NCBI RefSeq assembly: GCF_011752975.1
Contig: NZ_VWWP01000001.1
Coordinates: 124,001 to 188,000 of the forward strand
Reading direction: 5' to 3'
DNA: 64,000 nucleotides
DNA from: Chryseobacterium sp. Tr-659
Lineage (GTDB): Bacteria; Bacteroidota; Bacteroidia; Flavobacteriales; Weeksellaceae
The notes under the pieces are model-generated. The model had not been told where the DNA came from, searched no databases, and worked only from the letters and a program-made list of their open reading frames with translations. Both the position numbers and the translations under genes were made by a program. Below, piece after piece: positions 34,640 through 43,733 of this stretch. The first letter of the stretch is position 1. Each line of letters begins with the position of its first letter.

Positions 34640-34986
34640 TTTCTTAGAATTTTGTCCATTGATTTTCCCTTTGCCAGTTCATCAATAAGTTTATCCAGGT
34701 AACGGATATTTCTCATGAGTTCATCTTCAATTTCTTCCACACGATATCCACAGATCATTCCTTTTATTAATGAAACATTAGGATTCATGTGAGGGGCCTG
34801 ATCAAAGAAGATTTTAAAATCTGTTCTATTGTCTATTATCTGCTGTAAATCTTTCTCATTATATCCGGTCAGCCAGAATATAATCTCATGAACTTCTTCT
34901 CTGGTACGTCCTTTTTTCTCGGCCTTCTGAATATAGTGGGGATAAACACTGGCAAAAGCAGTTGTAAAAATTCTGGTATTCTCCAT
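34636..34986 (-). CDS. DUF2200 family protein
   Basis: 116 residues. [39 protein letters not shown] and [20 protein letters not shown] are the conserved DUF2200 blocks. Small cytoplasmic proteins of unknown function, widespread. The gene overlaps the dioxygenase gene by 4 bases. Confidence 0.92.
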   Translation of the reverse strand: MENTRIFTTAFASVYPHYIQKAEKKGRTREEVHEIIFWLTGYNEKDLQQIIDNRTDFKIFFDQAPHMNPNVSLIKGMICGYRVEEIEDELMRNIRYLDKLIDELAKGKSMDKILRK

Positions 34987-35006
34987 AGCTTTATTGGGGA
35001 TGAAGA

Positions 35007-35786
35007 TTAAACCAGCTTTTTAATAACCTGATCCAATATGATATTGAATTCTTGTGGTTTCTCCAACATTGGATAATGACCAACTCCTTCAATAGTTACA
35101 TAATCATAGTTTTTCAGGTATTTCCGGTTGCCTTCCAGGTTGGTGGGAGAATCATCAGAATTGATAGCAATGACTGGGATCTGCATTTTTTCTGCAAATT
35201 GGTTAAAGTCAGTTTTGTATAAAGGTCTGAGAGCATTGATTGCCATTTCAGGTTCATTCTGAAGGAATTCTTTTTGTATTCTTTCTTTTACTGCCAGCGG
35301 AGTTTCCTCTGTAAAAAGAAATTGAGGAAGAAGGTTTTCCACAGCATATTTGTAATCCTTGCGGTATGGGGTAAATAATACTTCTTCAGCTTGCTCTTCC
35401 GTGAATGATTCCTCTAAATTTTTCAGGGTATCAATGAGCACAAGGGCTTTTACCTTTGGGATTTGTAAAGAAGCCTCCAGAACATAAGCTCCCGACATGG
35501 AGTGTCCTACAAGTATAATTTCCTGTGAGTTGATGGCATCTGCTACCGCTTTTATATCATCTGCATATCCGGCGCTTGTCCAATCCTGTCTGGAAGAATC
35601 TGATTTTCCGTGCCCGGCCAGATCCATCTGTACCATATGGTATTGGTCTTTGAAATATTCCTGTTGATCATTCCACCACTCTGTGTTGCCAAGCCATCCG
35701 TGAATAAAGATTAATGAAGTGTTTCCGTTTCCGGATTCTTTGTAATGAATTTTCTGGCCGTCTGAGGATACTGCATATTTTTCCAT
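35007..35786 (-). CDS. Alpha/beta hydrolase
   Basis: 259 residues, no signal peptide. Oxyanion motif [13 protein letters not shown], nucleophile elbow [15 protein letters not shown] (Ser in GHSMSG), acid Asp near [10 protein letters not shown] and His in [14 protein letters not shown] general cytoplasmic esterase/lipase or haloperoxidase-type fold. It lies 20 bases upstream of the DUF2200 gene and may be in the same transcript. Confidence 0.9.
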   Translation of the reverse strand: MEKYAVSSDGQKIHYKESGNGNTSLIFIHGWLGNTEWWNDQQEYFKDQYHMVQMDLAGHGKSDSSRQDWTSAGYADDIKAVADAINSQEIILVGHSMSGAYVLEASLQIPKVKALVLIDTLKNLEESFTEEQAEEVLFTPYRKDYKYAVENLLPQFLFTEETPLAVKERIQKEFLQNEPEMAINALRPLYKTDFNQFAEKMQIPVIAINSDDSPTNLEGNRKYLKNYDYVTIEGVGHYPMLEKPQEFNIILDQVIKKLV

Positions 35787-35839
35787 TGAATTAATTTTTG
35801 ATGAGGTGTATTTTCAGTTGATAAAGAAAGGTAATAATT

Positions 35840-36583
35840 TTATTTGAAAGAAATTCGTTTTTCATGATAACCATCAATGTTTATTGTACTTTCCTTTAAT
35901 AAAAGAGGATTGAGATTTCCCGTTTTTTCTGCTGTAAATTTAAAACTCATAATACTTAACTTTTCATGAGGCCGGGAAAGTTGTTCTTTTTTTACGGAAT
36001 AATTTCCATCCGGGCTGATTCTGATTGTATCACTCGCTTCTTCAATAAAAGTCTGTACATTTTTATCCTGTTTATTTTCCAGTTCAAGACTTTTATAAAC
36101 ATACAGCATATTCACATCATGCAGTTCTGACCAATGAATGGTAAAATCCTTGTCTAAGGATGCCGGATCATTGGCAATAATCTTTTTTGGATTGCTTAGT
36201 TTTAATGTGGGAACACTTCCCAAAAAGAACTTTTTACCGTTAGCCAGTTGCATTTCCAGCTTATATTGTCCATTTTTAGGAACTACATTCTCAATACGGT
36301 AATAGTAATTCAGAGCATAAGAAATATCATGTATAATCTTATACTCAACTTTTTGTTGATTAACCCAAATTGTAATGGCATCACTGCCTATTCTTTTTCC
36401 ATTTTTATCATATAAAATGACCGAAACTATATTATCCTGCTGATTAGACAGACTTTGGTAAATTTCTATTTCTGCCTGTATCTGGGAAACATCAGTAATG
36501 GTTGAAGCGGGAACCGGCCCGGAACAAAAACTCAGCAGAAAACTGCTGAATAACATGAGAAGAACAGAGATGATCTTTTTCAT
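35840..36583 (-). CDS. Putative lipoprotein, unknown function
   Basis: 247 residues from ATG 36583 (MKKIISVLLMLFSSFLLSFC). The hydrophobic signal ends at a Cys (LSFC), an imperfect lipobox with Phe before the Cys. The body is beta-rich (ITIWVNQQKVEYKIIHDIS; MQLANGKKFFLGSVPTL) and polar. No domain recognised. A 16-residue upstream extension is in frame but spoils the signal. The DnaA-box-rich interval lies directly upstream. Confidence 0.7.
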   Translation of the reverse strand: MKKIISVLLMLFSSFLLSFCSGPVPASTITDVSQIQAEIEIYQSLSNQQDNIVSVILYDKNGKRIGSDAITIWVNQQKVEYKIIHDISYALNYYYRIENVVPKNGQYKLEMQLANGKKFFLGSVPTLKLSNPKKIIANDPASLDKDFTIHWSELHDVNMLYVYKSLELENKQDKNVQTFIEEASDTIRISPDGNYSVKKEQLSRPHEKLSIMSFKFTAEKTGNLNPLLLKESTINIDGYHEKRISFK

Positions 36584-36716
36584 AATCAGGAGATGTGATT
36601 TTGTGTAAGTTAAATTACAAAAATGTATCATAACAGAAATGAGGAATTGATGATTTATCCTTCTTTATAATTTTGTAGGTGCTGTTAAAAAAGTTTTCCC
36701 CAAAGTATTTCTTCAT

Positions 36717-37072
36717 TGTGGATAACTTTTTTAACGTGTTCATTAAATCATTAAATAGAGTATCCAGAGATAAGAATAAGTGGGGATAAGTTATTCACAT
36801 TAGTTTTCCACAGTATTTTTGAATGTTGAAAATAATAAAAAATGGATATGTATTTTAAATAATTGAATAACAGTAGTTTGTGTGATTTGTTCTGTTAGAT
36901 TAAAAACTTATCCATAGTTTATCCACATAGAATATAGTCAATAAAAAACTTATCCACATTTTTTTATACATTGTGGAAATTGAATAAATTTTATTTTAAT
37001 GTATTGTAAATTATCTAGTTATTGTAATTGAAAGGGGATAAATTATGTTCTATTTCAGGATATTGTGGATAA
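36717..37072. other. DnaA-box cluster, candidate replication origin or DnaA-binding locus
   Basis: The 567-bp gene-free, very AT-rich interval holds five exact TTATNCACA boxes: 36717-36725 (minus), 36791-36799 (plus, TTATTCACA), 36919-36927 (plus), 36950-36958 (plus) and 37064-37072 (minus). One-mismatch boxes lie at 36781-36789, 36804-36812 and 36908-36916. A nearly pure AT stretch at about 36981-37030 could be an unwinding element. Both strands carry boxes, as in known origins. Against an origin: nearly every gene on both sides is on the minus strand, and dnaA is not here. Other DnaA-titrating sites are possible. Confidence 0.5.
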
Positions 37073-37150
37073 CTATATAAAAAGAATATAGAATACGGGC
37101 AAAACTGTTCTTTATGATCTTGAAAACTCGAAATAAAATGATCTAAAAGA

Positions 37151-37654
37151 TTACTGTTTATCCTTATAAATATTCCAGAAGTTAAAATCTGTCATAGGGG
37201 CGTCCGTAATTCCTACGTTTCTGCCCATAGTTACAATTTGTCCTCTATGGTATGTTCCGTGAAGAATAGCATGCTGGATATATTCATATTTTGAAAAATC
37301 TCAATGGAACCATTGAGATTCAATTTTTACATTTTTGGACAGATCTTCCTCGGAAAGGGTTTCCACATAATCCACCAGCTTTTGTGAATTATTTTTTATC
37401 GCATTAAATACTTCTTCTTTACCGGCTGCTGCAGTAGTTTTTTCAAAATCGAACTCGTTGTTTTCTGCAATGTGGCTCCACCAGTATTCCTGGGTCTGCC
37501 AGATGTGGTGTAACGTTTTTAAAATGGTGGGAAAACTTGAAATGGTTTCCTGGTTAAGCTGTTCGTCTGATTTTGTAGAAAGCCAGTCGATGTATTTATT
37601 GACTACCCAGTTATTGTACTGAACACTTTTGGTTACTAATGTTTTTAAGCTCAT
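37151..37654 (-). pseudogene. DinB family protein, interrupted by a premature stop
   Basis: The reading frame from ATG 37654 (MSLKTLVTKSVQYNNWVVNK) runs 117 codons to a TGA at 37301-37303, then continues in the same frame for 49 codons to TAA at 37151, reading DFSKYEYIQHAILHGTYHRG then QIVTMGRNVGITDAPMTDFN. The second part holds the HGTYHRGQ metal-binding motif of DinB/YfiT proteins, so the product without it would lack a metal ligand set. One nonsense change explains the break, and the TGA lies inside a perfect 11-bp palindrome (37297-37320). DinB folds are thiol-S-transferase-like or damage-inducible proteins of mostly unknown role. Confidence 0.85.
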
Positions 37655-37687
37655 ACTATTAATATTTAATTGGTTTTAAGAGAATGG

Positions 37688-38071
37688 TTATAGTCCGAAA
37701 TGACGGTCTTTGCTTGTGTTTTCAGGATTAATGAGGGCCTTGTTGCTATAAGTTGCCGCTTCAAATTCACTGATATTCACCGAAACAAAGGAGACATCGG
37801 GAAGCAGTTCTGAAAGCCGGCTGCTGATCTGCTTTGAAAGCGCTGCTTTTTGTTCAGTATTCCGTCCTTCCATAATGTGCCCGAAAACATGCAGAAAACT
37901 TGTCTTATGGTTTCCTAATCGGTAATACTCATAGGGCTGAAGCCTTACTTTAATATCGTTCGGTGCAAATAAACCGGTTGATTCTGCAACTTCATATACA
38001 GCATTCATGATTTCATCAGGAGTTTTCTCCTGAAGAATATTCTGTGAGCATTCTATGATAAAGTGAGGCAT
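37688..38071 (-). CDS. 5-carboxymethyl-2-hydroxymuconate isomerase family
   Basis: 127 residues of the tautomerase superfamily, CHMI branch. After removal of Met the N-terminal Pro (MPHFIIECSQN) is the catalytic base; the pattern VRLQPYEYYRLG and FLHVFGHIMEGRN matches the family. True CHMI acts in homoprotocatechuate degradation, but no other genes of that pathway are here, so the substrate is uncertain. Confidence 0.88.
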   Translation of the reverse strand: MPHFIIECSQNILQEKTPDEIMNAVYEVAESTGLFAPNDIKVRLQPYEYYRLGNHKTSFLHVFGHIMEGRNTEQKAALSKQISSRLSELLPDVSFVSVNISEFEAATYSNKALINPENTSKDRHFGL

Positions 38072-38142
38072 AAAAAATAGGGTATGTGTTGATTTTGAGT
38101 GATATAAAAATAAGAAAAATATAAATCCGTTATCAAAATAAA

Positions 38143-38166
38143 AACCGCTCTTTTTACGGAACGGTT
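38143..38166 (-). terminator. Terminator of the serine hydrolase gene
   Basis: Stem AACCG / CGGTT extended imperfectly, followed on the minus strand by TTTTTATTTTG. It lies 12 bases after the stop of the gene at 38179 and belongs to the AACCG-type hairpins seen several times here. Confidence 0.7.
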
Positions 38167-38178
38167 GAAAATTTATAT

Positions 38179-39789
38179 TTATTGAGCAGATTTTTTAATA
38201 CTGTAATGAGGTTTTACTTTATTCGTCATATCCAGAACAATATCATAACTGCCGTCTTCCTCTATCTGAAAATTATAAGCATCCATAGCAATATCTTTAC
38301 CGTCATTATTCAAACCGAAATTATAGCTCCAGTCATTGTCAGCTCTGAATTTGAATCCTCCTTTTTTCAATGTACAGTTGTTAAGAAAATAAAGATCCGG
38401 ATTTTTAGCATCGGTCTGGAGTGGAATGTCTTTGCCGTCCCAGCCGGAAGGAGTCGCATCTCCTATCATTCCCCATGAAATATTTCCGGTTATCCTTTTC
38501 CCTGTTTTTACTGTCCCATCCCGAAAGTGGATAACAAGTGAGTTTATTGCTCCTGTTTCATCAGGCTGAAATGTAAATGTGAAGTTTTTATCTAACTGAT
38601 ATAAAGTATCCGAAATGGGTAATAATGAATATTGCGAATAATTTTTTTCTCTGAAGATCAGCAATCCGTCTATACTATCAACAAAGAAAGTGGTATTTCC
38701 GTCCGAATAGATCCCGGCTAGTTTTTTTTGATTCTGAGCGTCAGGCTTTCCGGTCTTTGGAATACTGTAAGGTTTATCATAAAGTATACTTTCAATCTGA
38801 GGAATAATGAAATCCGTATGTGATAAATTAGAATTTGAAAGTACAATAAGGCAGATGTCGTCATTCAATACCCTGTAATATCTGCTTCGATAGCCCGGCC
38901 CGCCGCCATCATGGCCAACTCTTTTTTTTCCAAACAAATCCGAGGTATCAAATCCCAATCCATAATGATCGTTGAGGTAAGGTGTAAACGCTTTATCAAG
39001 AGTTTCTTTTTTCAGAATCTTATCATTTTTCAGTGCTTCATTGAAGGTAAAAAGATCTTCAATGGTAGAATACATGGCTCCTGCTGCAAAAGGATGATCA
39101 GTTTTAAAACGTAGTGCTTCGTTGGAAAGATGGGTGGATAAGAATTCATATCCAAAAGCTTTGTTCTTATTGGTAACACTATTGAAATGGAATCCGGTGT
39201 CAGCCATTTGTAACGGTTTTAAAATATAATTTTCTATGGCTTTATCGTAGTTTAAACCTGTAACTTTTCTGATGATATATCCAAGAATATAATATCCGGA
39301 ATTGGAATAATCCCATTTTTTGCCCGGTGAAAAGTTCAATGGTTTTGCGGAAATATATTGTATAAATGTTTTTTCATCTACCGTATACTCAGAGTTTGTT
39401 TCATTGGGGATTCCCGAAGTATGGGAAAGGATATTGGCTAAGGTGATGCTATCTCCTTTTGGAAAGTCCGGATAATATTTAGAGAGCTTGTCGTTCAGAG
39501 ACAATTTTCCCTGTTCTTCCAACTTGAGAAGAACAATTGCAGTGAACATCTTTGTTGTTGAAAAAATTCTGTAAAGACTTTTGTTGGTATTCTTTTCTTT
39601 TTTAGGACCATTTCTGTAGCCATAACTTTTTTCGAAAATAATTTTTCCTTTTTCAGCAATAAGAACAGATCCGCTGAACTGGCCTGCACTTTCATAGGTT
39701 TTTAATAATTTTTCAATTTGTTCGGTTTTTTGGGAAAAAACAGGATGTACCGCCAATACTAACAGAAGGCAGGTTAAAAGAGTTCTCAT
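38179..39789 (-). CDS. Serine hydrolase, beta-lactamase/PBP class C family
   Basis: 536 residues from ATG 39789 (MRTLLTCLLLVLAVHPVFSQ signal peptide). Beta-lactamase fold motifs: SxxK in RIFSTTKMFTA (nucleophile Ser), YxN in WDYSNSGYYIL, and HDGGGPGYRS in place of KTG. A C-terminal domain (about 345-536) is lipocalin-like or beta-rich (GKPDAQNQKKLAGIYSDG, then ITGNISWGMIGDATPSGWDG). Periplasmic peptidase or esterase; true beta-lactam hydrolysis is unlikely for this group. The in-frame extension to 39852 is discarded because it breaks the signal peptide. Confidence 0.9.
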   Translation of the reverse strand: MRTLLTCLLLVLAVHPVFSQKTEQIEKLLKTYESAGQFSGSVLIAEKGKIIFEKSYGYRNGPKKEKNTNKSLYRIFSTTKMFTAIVLLKLEEQGKLSLNDKLSKYYPDFPKGDSITLANILSHTSGIPNETNSEYTVDEKTFIQYISAKPLNFSPGKKWDYSNSGYYILGYIIRKVTGLNYDKAIENYILKPLQMADTGFHFNSVTNKNKAFGYEFLSTHLSNEALRFKTDHPFAAGAMYSTIEDLFTFNEALKNDKILKKETLDKAFTPYLNDHYGLGFDTSDLFGKKRVGHDGGGPGYRSRYYRVLNDDICLIVLSNSNLSHTDFIIPQIESILYDKPYSIPKTGKPDAQNQKKLAGIYSDGNTTFFVDSIDGLLIFREKNYSQYSLLPISDTLYQLDKNFTFTFQPDETGAINSLVIHFRDGTVKTGKRITGNISWGMIGDATPSGWDGKDIPLQTDAKNPDLYFLNNCTLKKGGFKFRADNDWSYNFGLNNDGKDIAMDAYNFQIEEDGSYDIVLDMTNKVKPHYSIKKSAQ

Positions 39790-39961
39790 GTATTTTTTTT
39801 TAGATAAGACAATTGCAGAAGGATTGGTATTACATGCTGTTAAGTAAGTCATGTTTGAAATAGGTAGTTTTTTAGGTTTTGTTTTAGTCCTATATTTCTT
39901 TAATTCTATTGATAATCATATCTGCTATTTTTATTTCAATGGTATCAGGGATGGTGGATTA

Positions 39962-40477
39962 TTATGAAGTTATTCTTTCGTATAGTTTTGTTTTCTTAAG
40001 TCCGAAATTATTAATTCTAATTGTTGGTGATTCTATTTCCCATGAAGGAAGATGGTTGGAAAGCTGATCTGCCAGTTTTATAATTCCCGGGGTCACATCA
40101 TTGTCAAATTCATAGCTCTCTGTATCAGTAATAATTTCCAGTCCGGATTGGTATTCGTTAAACATAGACGGAATTCTGAATGAATATACAGAAACAATTT
40201 CCTCCCATTTTATCAATTTTGTTGATTTTTCTTGTTTGATGTAAAAACCATTATCCGTATACTGAAAAATCCCGTCATGCTCATGTAGTTTATCTGTTTC
40301 TTTTTCAATGTGTTCATAGCTTTTATCTTCAGGGAAGTAGAGCTTTGCAGCTGAAAATATAATTACCAGGAAACACAGAAAAATAATAGAAAAGGAAATA
40401 TTTTTACTGTCAAAAACAGGATAATTAAAAAGCGTCAGAAGTAAGAGCAGGACACTTGTCACAATAATTATTTTCAT
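39962..40477 (-). CDS. Membrane protein with PH-like domain, unknown function
   Basis: 171 residues from ATG 40477 (MKIIIVTSVLLLLLTLFNYP). Two adjacent membrane segments (about 3-20 and 28-48), then a soluble part (about 75-130) reading GIFQYTDNGFYIKQEKSTKL and IKWEEIVSVYSFR, in the style of YcxB/PH-like domains on membrane proteins. Function unknown. It begins 1 base after the stop of the lipoprotein gene at 40479, so the two are cotranscribed. Confidence 0.72.
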   Translation of the reverse strand: MKIIIVTSVLLLLLTLFNYPVFDSKNISFSIIFLCFLVIIFSAAKLYFPEDKSYEHIEKETDKLHEHDGIFQYTDNGFYIKQEKSTKLIKWEEIVSVYSFRIPSMFNEYQSGLEIITDTESYEFDNDVTPGIIKLADQLSNHLPSWEIESPTIRINNFGLKKTKLYERITS

Positions 40478-40478
40478 G

Positions 40479-41273
40479 TTAAATTTTTTCAAAATATTTA
40501 CCCTTGAACTGATACCGGACTCTCTCATCGGTAATTTTAGAATCATCAAGAATTAAAGGGATACTGATGATCTTCTCCTTAGGATTATACTGGATTTTCA
40601 AATTATCGAATGTTTTAAGACTTACCGGATGAATTCTGTTGGGAGAAGCTGTAAAATCCAGTTCAAAATCCAACTCATTCTTGATGCCTGCCGGGGTTTT
40701 GATCAATTGAGTATTGCTGTTCAGTTTTTCGTTTTCAATGGAGAAAACTTTTAGTGTATGATAAGAAAGTGCATTACTGTATATCGTTGTATTTTGTACA
40801 AGATAATATTTCTTATTTTGTGATGGGAGATCATTGATCTTGTAATACATGGACTCCGGGTCCTGTTCCATATCACTTTCTGAAATTTCAGAGTATACCT
40901 TCTTATTGGATTCGTACTGAAATACATTTCTGTAAAAGCGCATCGTTCCTCCGGTTTGAGTATCCCACGAATAGATCCTGAATTTCCCATCTTCTGAAGA
41001 GCTTATAAACAAACCGTTTTTTCTGAGTGATTTGAAATTGTATCTTAAACTTTCAGGATTGGAAGCGGTATAGTAATGTAGTAATTTCTCAAACTTTCTG
41101 TTCGCTGCATAAAGAGAATCATAGGCGGATGGGTTCTTATTGCTGACAGCATCATGCCAGTACTGAATTTTTTGAAAAGAATGATCCAGCTTTTTTTCAA
41201 CAATGGAAATGTTTTGATCAGGTACGCTGCAGGAAGCTGTTATGAAGAGGATAATTCCCAATGCTTTTTTCAT
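40479..41273 (-). CDS. Putative lipoprotein, unknown function
   Basis: 264 residues. MKKALGIILFITASC gives a lipobox TASC (Cys 15). The mature part is helical near the start (HSFQKIQYWHDAVSNKN) and beta-rich later (DGKFRIYSWDTQTGGTMRFY). No domain recognised. Cotranscribed with the small membrane protein downstream. Confidence 0.78.
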   Translation of the reverse strand: MKKALGIILFITASCSVPDQNISIVEKKLDHSFQKIQYWHDAVSNKNPSAYDSLYAANRKFEKLLHYYTASNPESLRYNFKSLRKNGLFISSSEDGKFRIYSWDTQTGGTMRFYRNVFQYESNKKVYSEISESDMEQDPESMYYKINDLPSQNKKYYLVQNTTIYSNALSYHTLKVFSIENEKLNSNTQLIKTPAGIKNELDFELDFTASPNRIHPVSLKTFDNLKIQYNPKEKIISIPLILDDSKITDERVRYQFKGKYFEKI

Positions 41274-41292
41274 GGCTGTGAAGTAAATGAGT

Positions 41293-41667
41293 TTATTTTT
41301 TGCTTTTTAACTGAAATACATTTCCCTCAGGATCCGTTCCGTCGCATAACCAGAAAGGATAGTTTTCAAATGTTTTGATTTCCCTCATCTGAATATTTTT
41401 GGATAGCAGTTCATTCCGTGCTGTTTCTATATCAATGTCAATATCAAAAACAATTTTAGTATTGTTATCAGATAGATGAGCTTCATTTATTTTTGCGAGA
41501 TACTGATCTCCCATCTGATGTAATCCGATATGAGCTCCTCCGGCATCAAGTAATGCCCAAACTGGATCTTCCTCCAGCACTTTCAGATTAAAATTATCTG
41601 TATAAAAGTTTCTGAGTAATTGTACATTTTTTACGTACAAGATAATGGTTCCGAGGTGAGCATTCAT
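41293..41667 (-). CDS. VOC family (glyoxalase-like) protein
   Basis: 124 residues with one vicinal-oxygen-chelate unit: GTIILYVKNVQLLRNFYTDN, LLDAGGAHIGLHQMG and LCDGTDPEGNVFQLKSKK, where the C-terminal DPEGN.FQL is typical. Such proteins are dioxygenases, isomerases or drug-binding proteins; this one cannot be placed further. Stands 19 bases upstream of the lipoprotein gene on the same strand. Confidence 0.88.
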   Translation of the reverse strand: MNAHLGTIILYVKNVQLLRNFYTDNFNLKVLEEDPVWALLDAGGAHIGLHQMGDQYLAKINEAHLSDNNTKIVFDIDIDIETARNELLSKNIQMREIKTFENYPFWLCDGTDPEGNVFQLKSKK

Positions 41668-41704
41668 GTTTTATCAGGTTTGAGTTCTGTTTTGTAGTAT
41701 AAAA

Positions 41705-42613
41705 CTATCTTTCTGTCTTACGGATGAAATCAGCAATAGCTTTTACAAATTGTTTATTTTCTTCATAGTATAGAATATGTCCTCCGTTGATTTTCACAAC
41801 CTGTTTATTAGGAAATAAAAAAGAATTATAATGATCTTCTCCAATGGAATGATCTTTCGTTCCGGTAATAACCAGAACAGGTGTTGCAATAGATTGGGTG
41901 ATTGGGGTATAATCCTGCCAATATTCCTTTATTGAAAAAGCTTTTTGGGCAAAGTCGTATGTACTTGGATTTTTGCTGTCGATGCTATTTAATAATTCAA
42001 TGTTTTGCTTATGATCAGAGAGCATTTTGTAGTCTAATCCTTTCTTAGCCAATGCATTTTTTGCTTTGATAAAATCCGGTAATAAGGTAGAATCTGTAAT
42101 TTTAAAATCGGTATTCATCAGCTCATTCATATAATTGATTTGCTGCTGCAGAGAATACTTCAGGTTCAGTGTACAGTTAGCTAAAATGATTCCCTTCACA
42201 TGATCCGGATATTTTAATGCATAGCTGGTGGCCAGAACTCCCCCAAAGGAATGCGCTAAAAGATAGACTTTATCCGCTCCGTACTGTTTTCTGATCTCTT
42301 CGATATCTTCTATCATTCTGTCCGGAGAGTAATTTCCATCCGGGGAATTATCAGATTTACCACTTCCTCGCTGATCATAATAAATCATACTAAGATCAGA
42401 TTCCAGTTTGTTTCCTCCTAAATTTTCAAATGATGCACTCCATGCGCCCGGACCTCCATGAATAAAAATGCAGACAGGACCGCTGCCGGATTTTTTAGTA
42501 TATAATTTTACATGATCGCTGGTGGTGATAGAGGAGACTTTTTTATCCTGAGCTTTTGTGTTATAATTTAAAGCGAATAAAATAAGGAAGAAGATTTTTA
42601 ACGTTTGAGTCAT
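41705..42613 (-). CDS. Exported alpha/beta hydrolase, proline iminopeptidase-like
   Basis: 302 residues. Signal peptide (1-21, ending TKAQ), oxyanion motif CIFIHGGPGAWSASF, a YYDQRGSGKSD segment typical of proline iminopeptidases and related hydrolases, nucleophile YLLAHSFGGVLATS (Ser in AHSFGG), acid near ITGTKDHSIG and His in INGGHILYYEE. Periplasmic peptidase or esterase. Confidence 0.9.
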   Translation of the reverse strand: MTQTLKIFFLILFALNYNTKAQDKKVSSITTSDHVKLYTKKSGSGPVCIFIHGGPGAWSASFENLGGNKLESDLSMIYYDQRGSGKSDNSPDGNYSPDRMIEDIEEIRKQYGADKVYLLAHSFGGVLATSYALKYPDHVKGIILANCTLNLKYSLQQQINYMNELMNTDFKITDSTLLPDFIKAKNALAKKGLDYKMLSDHKQNIELLNSIDSKNPSTYDFAQKAFSIKEYWQDYTPITQSIATPVLVITGTKDHSIGEDHYNSFLFPNKQVVKINGGHILYYEENKQFVKAIADFIRKTER

Positions 42614-42691
42614 TATTTTTTTATGGTATTATGCTCTGGTAAATGAGCATAGCGAAAATAAAGATTTAATGGTAAAGATTCAAATTTAAAA

Positions 42692-43660
42692 TTATTCAGT
42701 TTCATTATAAGAATTGACTTTGTATATCAATTGAAATTGTATAGTATCTTTCCTGGAATGTGGATATTTTTCGTTATTAATCTCTTTTTCAAATTCTTTC
42801 ATGATTTCTAAATCAATATCATCTTTAACTGCGAATTCAATTTCATTTTTCTTCTTTCCCAACTTGAATTGAACCATTATTTTACCTTCCTTCTTAGAGT
42901 TTTTAAATAAAGAATCAAAAATTCTATTGGTTTTTTCCACAACCGATTGAATATCCGTCACTGAAGAATTGGCTTTTAATTCCGGATCGCCGCTTAAAAA
43001 GATTATTTTTTCAAGTTTGGTTTCTTTGTTTCCTTTATCGACTATATGGGTTTCATTGCCATTTTGATAAGTTTTAAAAGTTCCGTCAGTTGTATACACT
43101 TTATTATCAATAGGATTATTATAAGCATTTTTGAGGGGGAATTCATCCAGCCATAATAACTTCAGGTTGTCTTTCAGGAAATTTAAAATGTACCGATGTT
43201 TTTCGGTTTGCAGAATAAGTAAAGGCTCATCAATATCAAATGAAATGGTTGACCAGTAATATTTTAATTCATCTTCATTGGCTTTTCGTATCTGATAGTT
43301 TCCGGAAAGGTCTTTTCTTACTGCATCCCATATTTTTTTTGAATCATCCAGTTTGGCCGCTGCTTTTCCTTCTACTTCCATGCCGTCAATATGAAAAATA
43401 ACATTCCCTGGTATATTATTTAAATCTTCAATATTTTTAAACCTTTTCCAAAGTGTTGGACCTATTATTAAATTATCTCCCAGGAAATCATACTTCGTTG
43501 TATTCGTTAGACCTTCATTAAGTAATTTTTTTGCTTTTTCGTTGACCTTATCATCAGCATAACGGTAAGTAATACCATTCGGAATGGTTATTTTTTCTGT
43601 GATTTGTGCTTTTGCAGTATTGATCAGTAATAAAGGAAGTAAAAGGAATTTTATTTTCAT
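42692..43660 (-). CDS. Hypothetical exported protein
   Basis: 322 residues, signal peptide (1-18, ending AKAQ). The mature part has ITIPNGITYRYADDKVNEKA near the start and two charged later segments with EKIIFLSGDPELKA and MVQFKLGKKKNEIEFAVKDD. No recognised domain. It may be coupled to neither neighbour: a 72-bp gap follows the accessory TIR-like gene at 43734. Confidence 0.75.
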   Translation of the reverse strand: MKIKFLLLPLLLINTAKAQITEKITIPNGITYRYADDKVNEKAKKLLNEGLTNTTKYDFLGDNLIIGPTLWKRFKNIEDLNNIPGNVIFHIDGMEVEGKAAAKLDDSKKIWDAVRKDLSGNYQIRKANEDELKYYWSTISFDIDEPLLILQTEKHRYILNFLKDNLKLLWLDEFPLKNAYNNPIDNKVYTTDGTFKTYQNGNETHIVDKGNKETKLEKIIFLSGDPELKANSSVTDIQSVVEKTNRIFDSLFKNSKKEGKIMVQFKLGKKKNEIEFAVKDDIDLEIMKEFEKEINNEKYPHSRKDTIQFQLIYKVNSYNETE

Positions 43661-43733
43661 GTTTTTTATAGCCCTGTTTGGTTATCTTAGATTGTTGTTT
43701 ACTTTCTTCTGATACAAGAAAATAAAAAAATAT

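Noticed and set aside
37301-37654. Annotating the DinB-like frame as a complete 117-residue gene
   Set aside because: The same frame continues after the TGA with the conserved HGTYHRGQ motif, so it is an interrupted gene.
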